From the NCBI GenBank assembly GCA_003133245.1, contig PKWM01000030.1, positions 23,010 through 87,009 on the forward strand: a stretch of 64,000 nt of DNA, read 5' to 3'. The notes beneath the pieces are model-generated. The model ran no database searches. It was given only the letters and a program-made list of their open reading frames with translations, and had not been told where the DNA came from. Origin of the DNA: Rhodoferax sp. Lineage in GTDB: Bacteria > Pseudomonadota > Gammaproteobacteria > Burkholderiales > Burkholderiaceae_C. Each line of letters begins with the position of its first letter. Positions within the stretch are counted from its first letter, which is position 1. Positions 37,155-46,100 of this stretch are shown piece after piece. The position numbers and the translations under genes were made by a program.

Positions 37155-38752
37155 AACCGTGCGGTGAAATTAACGTGAAGCTTTTGATCGCCAGATTGCG
37201 GAATATCTGAACCATTTGCCAGCGGTAACACGCTTCCCCTCAAAACGCGGCCCCAATCAGCAGTCACAGCGTACGCGCCCGCGCTATAGCGCAGCCCCAG
37301 CCCGGCGCTGAGTAAGTGGTCAGTTGCAGGTTTGTTGGAATTGGCAGCGGCGTTTTGGTTATACAACCAGCCGGCATCGACAAAACCGAGCGCCCGCAAC
37401 CCCGGCCGCAGCTCAAGGGTAGTGATCTCAATTGACGTTGACAGGCCGCTGTCGCCAGAGAGCACACGCTCGTCTGTGCCACGCACTGATGTCACGCCGC
37501 CAAGGCCAAATTGCTCACCCGAAATCAGCGCATCCGGGCTGTACTGAAACTGCCCGCGAACACTCCACAACCAGCCTGATGCAAAAGTCGACAGATAGTT
37601 GGCGCCACCGCGCAAGGCCTTCCAGTTGGCAGTGGTGATGCGTGCATCCTCACTCTGGTAGGCCATCAAATTATTGTTGCTGCCGCCGGGCAGATTGACC
37701 GCCAGCTCTGTGTTGTAGCCCCACACGGCGGCATCCGACTCGACCCGGGCGGTATAGCCCAATGTCAGGGGTTGACTGTTTCGATCGAACTTCAGGGGAT
37801 CTACAACGCCATTTATTTTGGCAACATTAAACAGCTTCTCATCCAGGCCTATCGTCACGTAGCTTCGTCGCCCGCCATCGGGGAGAAGATAGTAGCTGTA
37901 GTTGAGCCCAAAGGTTTGTCCAGCACCGGTACTGTTGAAACTCCCGAAACTACCGACCACATCCGAATTGGTGTAACTCATACCGACAACCCCTCTTTGC
38001 TGATACAGAGGAATGCGGTAATTCAAACCCAACTGCTTGACATCACTGACACGCTCAAGCGACGTCGTGTAAGCCCCGGAAAACTGCTGATCCAGATCGA
38101 ACAGGTTGGAATACCCCGCCACCAGGGCCAGTCGATCCCGACCCGTGGCTTCAGTACCCATGTTGGACAAACTGGCTGAAAAATTCCACGGCTTGCTGTC
38201 CTTTACCAATAGATTGACGTCGATTTTGTCAGCCTCGTCTGATTCCTTGAGCGCAACCTGCACCTGCTTGTCCGGATTCTCATTGGCAATCGCCGTCTGC
38301 ACCGCCAGCGTCCTGAAGTTGGGCGTCTGGCCGACACCTAACTCAGGCAAACTGGCGCGGATATTGGCTTCGCTGTGATTGGTCTGCCCGGTCACGGTAA
38401 TCTTGCCAATCACAAACTTAACAATCTTCAAGTTCACTTTGGCACCCACTTCCTGCGGCGGCAAGACCACACGGTAGAGCGCAAAACCTTTCGCCTTGAG
38501 CTCGGCCTCGAGCGCCGCGCTGGCCTGCTGCAAAGTCGCCAGCGTGGCATTCGGGCCAATGAACGGGGCCAACACCCGGGCGCTGTCCTCGCCGCGCAGC
38601 GGGTTGTCGCCCGTCAATTCAAACCCATTGATGGCAAAGCTGGCAGCGGCACCGCTGGCCTCTGGCACAGGCTGCTGTGCCTGAGACACCCCATGCCCCA
38701 ACGACGCCACCAACACGGCGCAGGCGCTCAATGACCGGTACAAATTTCGCAT
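37151..38752 (-). CDS. TpsB/ShlB/FhaC family outer-membrane secretion transporter
   Basis: 533 residues from the ATG giving MRNLYRSLSACAVLVASLGH, with AGAGGTG upstream and a signal peptide ending near VSQAQQ. POTRA domains occupy ~40-190 (FAINGFELTGDNPL; IGKITVTGQTNHSEANI) and a 16-strand barrel fills the rest. The Omp85/TpsB loop-6 signature appears as SVRGTDER, where Thr replaces the common Tyr of VRGYxER. The protein ends in the aromatic residue typical of barrels (HVNFTARF). It should translocate the haemagglutinin-type exoprotein encoded two genes upstream. It follows the FecR gene by 14 bases and overlaps the cyclase gene by four. Confidence 0.9.
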   Translation of the reverse strand: MRNLYRSLSACAVLVASLGHGVSQAQQPVPEASGAAASFAINGFELTGDNPLRGEDSARVLAPFIGPNATLATLQQASAALEAELKAKGFALYRVVLPPQEVGAKVNLKIVKFVIGKITVTGQTNHSEANIRASLPELGVGQTPNFRTLAVQTAIANENPDKQVQVALKESDEADKIDVNLLVKDSKPWNFSASLSNMGTEATGRDRLALVAGYSNLFDLDQQFSGAYTTSLERVSDVKQLGLNYRIPLYQQRGVVGMSYTNSDVVGSFGSFNSTGAGQTFGLNYSYYLLPDGGRRSYVTIGLDEKLFNVAKINGVVDPLKFDRNSQPLTLGYTARVESDAAVWGYNTELAVNLPGGSNNNLMAYQSEDARITTANWKALRGGANYLSTFASGWLWSVRGQFQYSPDALISGEQFGLGGVTSVRGTDERVLSGDSGLSTSIEITTLELRPGLRALGFVDAGWLYNQNAAANSNKPATDHLLSAGLGLRYSAGAYAVTADWGRVLRGSVLPLANGSDIPQSGDQKLHVNFTARF

Positions 38753-38766
38753 GTTGAACACCTCTT

Positions 38767-40128
38767 CTAAGGGCACAAGTTACTTGATCCTTTGCCGAGG
38801 TCGCTCAGAACATTGAGCACCATCGGATTGGAACTATTGGGCAAGGGCACGCTGTCAAACGCAATGAAAGCAGGCATGATTTCGGGGCGACCCAGTTGAC
38901 CATCCCGGTGCGCAAAGCCGGTTTCACCACGGCCAAGATAGAGCGATCCGCCGCCAGCCGAAACAATTTCAACATTGCCGTCGCGCACATACACAAACAG
39001 GCCTTCGTCATCACCCGACACACCACCGCCAGAGAACAATTGATCCAGATTGACCGGTACGCTGTCGGGTCTTGGTAAACCTTCAAGCGTCGGTGCCGTC
39101 AGCGGCCGCGTCTCGGTGCGGCTGACATACAAGCCCTGGCCCACCCCCAACATCTGACCGGTAGTTTGGCCCAGTTGCGTGACTTCGATGGTTCCGAGCC
39201 AGGTATAAAAGCTGCAGCTGTCGGTGGCGGCGCAATCGAGATCCAGCCCGGTGCCGCGTATGCCGACCGTTGCAGTGGGCGTTGAAAAACCCACATTGCG
39301 CGTATTGGTCTTGCCAATCACGCCGGTCAGGGCGCGCATCGAGCCACGCAGCAGGGAAAGCAGAGAGCTCCCTTCAGCCGGGTTTTTGGCGTCATACACA
39401 AAGCTGTCCACCTTGAATCGCGTCAACGCACCCAGGCTCAACCGACTGTCGTCGCGAAACACCAGAATGCCCTTGGCACCGGGCCCGGTTTCCACAGTTT
39501 CACCGGCGAACACGGCGGCACCGTCAGGCAGCTTGCGCTTGGTTCCCGTGCCGTCAATGGCATTGATCTCACCTTGCGCAGAGACCAGCTTGGCGCTGGC
39601 CTGCACCGTATTCGGACGCGGTTTTTCAGTGGCCTTGGCAGACTCGGCCTTGCATTCCGGGCCACACAGGCGGGCATCAAACTCGGTCCCCCGGATCATG
39701 ATGGTGGCGTTGGCGGTCTGAATTTTGGCCGCATCAGGAGCGCCCTTGGAGATCGAACCGGTCAAGGCGCGCAAGCCGCCTCGCAACAATTGCAGCACCA
39801 TGGTGTTGGCCGCATCGCCCTCCTTGAACTGGTACTTTTGCACGATGACTTCAGAATTGGGGCGCAGCGTCATGCGGGTGCCATCGTTCAGCTTGACGAT
39901 TACATTCGAGTCATCGGCAGTGGTCAATCGATCGCCCTCCTGCAAAGGCAAACCCTGGCCCAGTATGCGTGGCAACTGCCCCGGCGACTGCACCACACCA
40001 GCTCCGCGCGAGAATTCCACCTGGCCGACGCTTTGCGCCATTGAACCCAGGGCAGTAGCCAGCAGCGCCAGCCCCAAAACATGCCTGAAGTATTGGAGCG
40101 CCCCACGGCGCGAAGTTAACGCGAACAT
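38767..40128 (-). CDS. Secreted protein with two FecR domains
   Basis: 453 residues with a signal peptide (LGLALLATALGSMAQS) and no later membrane helix, so it is probably periplasmic or exported. Two FecR-type domains are visible: ~40-160 (RLTTADDSNVIVKLNDGTRMTLRPNS split; NATIMIRGTEFDARLC) and ~205-330 (SRLSLGALTRFKVDSF; TATVGIRGTGLDLDC). Each ends in the same phrase (ATxxIRGTxxD), evidence of internal duplication. Classical FecR proteins are inner-membrane anti-sigma factors; this one lacks that layout and no sigma-factor gene is nearby. Four Cys could form disulfides. Its start overlaps the exoprotein stop by 13 bases. Confidence 0.85.
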   Translation of the reverse strand: MFALTSRRGALQYFRHVLGLALLATALGSMAQSVGQVEFSRGAGVVQSPGQLPRILGQGLPLQEGDRLTTADDSNVIVKLNDGTRMTLRPNSEVIVQKYQFKEGDAANTMVLQLLRGGLRALTGSISKGAPDAAKIQTANATIMIRGTEFDARLCGPECKAESAKATEKPRPNTVQASAKLVSAQGEINAIDGTGTKRKLPDGAAVFAGETVETGPGAKGILVFRDDSRLSLGALTRFKVDSFVYDAKNPAEGSSLLSLLRGSMRALTGVIGKTNTRNVGFSTPTATVGIRGTGLDLDCAATDSCSFYTWLGTIEVTQLGQTTGQMLGVGQGLYVSRTETRPLTAPTLEGLPRPDSVPVNLDQLFSGGGVSGDDEGLFVYVRDGNVEIVSAGGGSLYLGRGETGFAHRDGQLGRPEIMPAFIAFDSVPLPNSSNPMVLNVLSDLGKGSSNLCP

Positions 40129-43100
40129 AGTTGGCCCTCCACCACAATGCCGTCCTTGTCTCTCTTGCGTTGCCCCAGCGGATCGCCGCTGTCAAAAGCC
40201 TGGGATGCGAGGGCATCCTGGAACTGGCTCGCAAAACTCGCCACGAAATCGTTGGTCGCAGCACCCAAGGTCGAAACGATCCAAGGCGGTGCCAGCGGCA
40301 CACCGCCGACGAAGTAGTTCACCGGATGCCCCGTGCTCATGGCAAATGGCCCGAACGTCATCGTGCCACCGGCAGAAACATTGATGGCAAGCGCCGCCGT
40401 CAGGCTGCTGTTTTGCACAAAATTATTGGCTGCCGCCAGCGTAATCCCCCCGGCCGAAGAATCAAGCGGACCGTTCAGCGTCATATTGCCCGCACTGGTG
40501 AGGTTGGTGGCGGTGAGGGTAATGTCGCCACTGGCCAGTATCCCTGCCGCACCAACGGTCAGGGGGCTGTTGGTTATCCCGGTTACGCTACCCCCCGTGG
40601 CCTGCACAAGGCCCGAGGTCGACACACCTCCTGTGTTGTACAGCGTGATGTCGCCATTGGCGGTGCTGATGCCCTGCACATCGAGCACGCCCACGTTGGT
40701 CAGCGCAATGTTGCCGGTGCCCGACGTTGTCGCTTTGAAACTGCCGATGTGGTTACCCGGATCATTGAGCACGGTGGCACCCGACGACTGGGTTGTCAGC
40801 AAGCCCGGCGTGACCAGGGCAGCGCTTTGAGCAATGCTGCCGGCCGGAGCAGAAAGGCTGATGGAAGATGCATTAACCGAGCCCACGCTCAGGTTCCCAG
40901 CGCTCTGTGTGATGCTCACCGGGCCGCCCATGGCAATCGTGCCGCCGGTCTGACTAAAGCTGCCATTCACATTGAGCGAACCGCCGCCGCCGAGCGCACC
41001 GCCGGTTTGACTGTAATGCGGCGTGCTCAAGTTCCCCGCTACCGACAAGCTGCCCCCTGCGAGCGCCAAGGTGCCCGCACTGTTGAGCGCCTGCAAGTTG
41101 GTGGGCACCACCGCCGCGTCATAGGTCACCGAAACGCCGCCCGGTATCGATACCGCCAACACGTTGGAGCCGTCCGGCAAGGCGTCCCAATTGCCCGCCG
41201 TACTCCATTGGCCACTGCCGCTGGCGGTCCAGGTTGACAGCGGCCGCACGGTGATCGTGCCGGTGGTCGGCGCCAGTGTGGCCGGGAGTGTGTAATTGCC
41301 TGCATCGGCACCGCTCAGAGCCAGCCCCGTGATGCTCACCGTCTTGCCAACACCCACGTTCCTGTCGCTAAAGGCGCCCGTGGCACCAGCCGCCACGTTC
41401 AGGCTGTCGCCACTGATTTCGCCTGTGAAGGTCGCTGCTGCCGTGTTGAGCGTGGCCGCTGTGGTGCCGTCATACACCTTGTTGGCTGCCGTGATGCCCG
41501 TCACTGCTGCGATGGCTGCCTTGCTGATGTCGGCTGTGGTCGATGCTGTCGTACTGCCCAATGTGTAGTTAAGTGCATCGGTGCCGGCCAGCGCGATGCC
41601 GCTGATGTTCACCGTCTTGCCCGTGCCCGCGTTCTTGTCGCTAAAGGCACCCGTCGCACCAGTAACGCTCAGGCTGTCGCCGCTGATCACGCCAGCCAGG
41701 CTGGCCGTGGCCGCGTTCACCGTCGCACTCGTCGTGCCATCGTAAACTTTGTTGGCTGCAGTTAGCGCGTTGACCGTGACGGTCTTGGGCGCGATTGATC
41801 CTATATAGCCGGACGCACTGGTCGGCAAGATATAGTTGGCAAAACTAGTATTGCCTATCGGACTGAAGTCGGAAGCAGCGAGCGCTGTACTGACCAGGAG
41901 CCCGGTGCCCACGTTCTTGCTGGCATAAGTTCCGCTTGTCTTTGTGACGCTGGCCGAGTTCCCGTTTACAAATCCGCTCAACGAAAAGTTGCTCGGAGTC
42001 AGGGTGGCAACGTCGGTACCGTCGTAAACCTTGTCCGCCGATCCAGTGAGCACTGCGCTCACATTGGAAACCGTGATCAGCGCCGGGTTCACCGTGTAGG
42101 CCAGGCCGGCTCCGGCCACGAGCGATCCAAACGTAACACGTGCCACACTGGTCCCGAAGCCCGACAAGGCACTCGCCGTAAGCCCGCTCAGGTAGCTTAT
42201 GGTATAGCTGCCGGCGCTGGTCGTGCCCGTGATCGTCGGGCTAAACGTGGGGATTCCAGTTACATCTTCCGGGTCAATGCCAGCAGTGGCGATTGCATAG
42301 CGGTACGTGGCGGTCGGTGCCGAACCATATTGGTTGTTGGCAGTGCCTGAGGCCAGCAGTGTATCAATGCTGATCGGACCGCTTGGCGCCAACGAGGCAT
42401 AGATAAAACCGTTGCCAGTCTCAGTGGGCAAGGCGTAGTTGGCATAGTTCGCATCGTAATGGCGGAAGCTTGATGTCAATCCGTTCTTGGTCACCGATGC
42501 CGGGCTATCCGCATAGATCAACCAGCGCCCGCTCGGTGCATTAGTCATGGTTCCCAAGGTCAAAGGTCCCAAACTCGAAAGAACGATATCACCCGAGCCC
42601 GAGTTGCTAGCCGCAAAGCTGCCAACCTGATTGCCCGCATTGCCAAGCGTTATGCCACCCGAAGCAGAGGTCGTCAGGCCTGCCGCGACAATGGCGGCAC
42701 TCTGACTGATGGGGCCGGCTTGAGCTGCCAAAGCAACGGTACCCGACGCATTGACCGCGCCGGTGACGGCAAGACCACCAGTGCTGGTGACAGTAATGCC
42801 TCCCTGGTCGTTGACCAAGCCATTGAGCGCGAGTTGCTGGCCATTGTTGTAGATCGTGATATCGCCAGTTGATCCGGCAGCATGGTTGCCGATCAGATTG
42901 TTCGACGAGCCGATCGCACCGAATACGTTATTGACACCGCTAAAACTTGCGCCGCCGCTGGATGCAAACTGCAAGGTTCCCGCTGAAAGCTGTGACGGTG
43001 CATTGATCAACCCGCCGGCGTTGATGTTCAAGCTGGCCGGAGTGGAAGCCACCACACCGGTGCCCTGCCCCAAAATGGCGCTGCCAGAAACAGTGCCAAA

Positions 43101-46100
43101 GGGTGACAAAGGCATGTTGGTGGCACTCAGAGTTTCCGTGTAACTGCCCGAACCATTGGGCGTGTACGTGGTCGACGGCAGGTAGTTCATGCTGAACGGG
43201 GATAGATTCATCAACCCTGAAATCAGATTGATGCCCGCACCGTTTGAAATGCCGATCGTTACATCGCCGGCAAAGGTGCTGTTGGCCGCACCGTAGTTGA
43301 ACTTGATGACGCCGTCTGGCGTCAGGACGGATTCGAATTTTGCTGCTGCAGTCGATGAGGTGACATAGCCGCAGCACCGCGCGACGTCAAAGACCACAGA
43401 CAAGCTGCCGGTACTGGGCGCAATGTGAATATCCTTGCCCACATTGGCTTGCAGCACCCAGTCGTTCCAGGCCGGTGCAATGGCGGGCAGGTACCCCAGT
43501 CCACTGGTCGAGTCCGAATACTGCCCCAGCCATTGGCCATTGACGTAATACTGACCGCCGCTGATCGTTGCATTGTTCGAGAAGACGATCAGTCCATTGG
43601 TCGTGATGTACGCTTGCGTATAGCGTGTGCCGAAGTAATTGAAAGCAAAAGGCAGGTTGTAAATGAAACTTGTGTCATCGATATAGCTACCGCTGCCAGG
43701 CGCTGCCAAATCGACACGCCCCGCCGAAGTCAGAGTGATGCCGCCATGCGACTGCACGCCTTGCAGCGAGATATTGGCAGCACTGATATTCATGCCGCTG
43801 CTATTGGGGTCCGTCGTGTTTGAAATAGTGCCAGTGGTCGAGGTCGAATTGCTTTGGGTCAAATCGCCCGTCGCCGTCAAACTGATTGCACCGCCAGCGG
43901 TCACCGTGGAGTTATTCACAGTCAGATTGGCCCCGCTTCCGCTTGCCGTCATAGTGAGCGCGCCGCCGGCGCTCACGGCATTGTTCACGCTGATGCTGCC
44001 GGCGTTGACAATGGTCAGATCACCCTGGGTATTGATCACACCCAGGGTCAAGGAGCCGGAATTGGTCAACTGAACCGGGCCCGTGCCCGAGTTAGAGGCA
44101 GCAAAACTGCCGACCTGATTGCCCGTATGGTTCAGAATGGTGCTGTTGGCAGACGAGGTGCTCAGCAGACCGGCCGTCGTCAGACTACCGCTTTGAGTTT
44201 GAGTCACACTGCCGCCATAACCAGCATTCAGACTGATCGATGAGCCTCCGACCGTGCCCACGTTCAGGTCGCCCTGGGTTTGGGTCAGTGCGACCGCACC
44301 ACTCATGGCGATGGAGCCTGCACTCTGGCTAAAGCTGCCATTCACCGTCAGCGAGCCGGCACCAGTGACCGTGCCACCGCTCATGTTCATGCCAGCGGCC
44401 GACGAGGCGCCACCCAGGTTCAAGCTTCCACCCGTAATATTGACTTGGCCGGTTGCAGCGCCATTCAATGCTCCGCTCAAGGCAGCACTGCCGGCGCCAG
44501 AGACGGTGAGCGCACCACCGAGCGTTGTGATACCCGACACGGCCAAGGAGCCACCCGAGACGTTCAAGGAGTTGTTGCTGTTGATGGTCAATGCAGCAAT
44601 GCTGTCATTGGCCGTGGTGTTGTGCGTCACCGCCATATTGCCGGAGCTGATCAGCGCGGTATCGGATGACCCGGGCAGGCTGCCCATACTCCAGTTGCCG
44701 GGCACGGACCAGTCAAGCCCGCCCGCTGCGTTGGTAAAGGTGTCTGTGCCAGTGCCGCTTGCGTAGATAAACCGCGCCGCCTCACCCGTTGCCAGGTTAT
44801 AGCCGACACTGAAACCCACAGGCAGGCTAGGCGTGCTGAAGGTGCCGCTGGCTGTGCCGCCCATGGTCAGGAATGGAATGGCATCGGCATTGCTTGGCGT
44901 GTAGCCAGGCAAGATGCTGGCTGTCACAGTTCCACCTGTCGCGATATTGCCGCTCACCGCCAGTTTGTCGGATTGCCCAGCTCCCGTGCCACCCATTTCC
45001 ATTTTGAGATTGGAACCGGTTGCGAGTATCAGATCACCGGTGACTGACAGGGTGCCTGCTGCACCAGTGCCACCCGGGCTGATCGTGCCTTGATTGATGA
45101 AGCCGGTGGTGCCTGTGCCAACCGTGATCGTGCCGTTACCGGACAAAGCACCAGCGTTGGTTAAACCGCTGCTTGCGTTGATGTTGAGTGACCCGGTCGT
45201 GACGTTCAAAGCACCGTTATTGGCAATAGTCACTGTTGGGGCCGTCAGATAGGCTGAGCTAGGCGACGTTATCGCCGCATTTACAGCGATAGAACCAGTG
45301 CCATTGGCGGTCAAGGTAACACCGCCGCTGGGATCGCTGACACTGATGGGGGCATTCACCGTTATCGGCTGATTCTGGGTCGAAATATTGATGCTGCCAA
45401 CGCCCGTCGAGGAACTCGCCGAGGTCGTAAGCCCTGCGGTTGAGTTGACGGTACCAATGCCCAAGGGCACCGCACTGCCGTTGGTAAAGGTGATCCCGTT
45501 TTGCACATTGGCAGCCAGCGTACCAACGTTGTTGGAAGCGTTGTCCAGGGTAAACGGTCCAGCGCCTAACAGTTCAAGATTTGACGCGTTGATGGCTGCG
45601 GCTGCACTGTAAACAAAATTTGCCTGGGTCACTGCGCCGGCAGCAGAAAGTGTGAATGTTCCGGTGAAAGGCCCTGCACCGGTTCCTCCCACGCTAATCC
45701 CGCTAATGCCGTTCATGCAACACCCATCGCCATCTAGGGTGATAACCAACGGAACGGCGTTGTTGAACTTGAAGGAACTGCCGCCAACGGAGGCTGCGAG
45801 ATAGTCCACGCTATTTGGCGCAAGCGATAGATCAACCGCCCCAGCGGCCTTAACCGCCAGATACGGCGCGGTGATCGTCCCTGAACTGGTTTGACTGATT
45901 GAGCCGGCGCCGCTGGTGTTGAGGTACACGAGTTTGGAGGAAGATGCATTCGCCGTAATCGCCGCATTCAAATTGATATTGCCGCCACTCTTAAGATAGA
46001 GACTCGATGCTGTTGCCGTGAGAGGTCCGTTCACGACAATATTGCCGCCCGTTTGGAGAGTAGTAGTCTGCGTTACCGCAGCCGGTATGGTTGCGCCACC

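Noticed and set aside
40116..41200. Exoprotein considered as a CdiA-type contact-dependent toxin
   Set aside because: No VENN motif, no nuclease-like C-terminal domain and no small immunity gene downstream; the next gene encodes the FecR protein.
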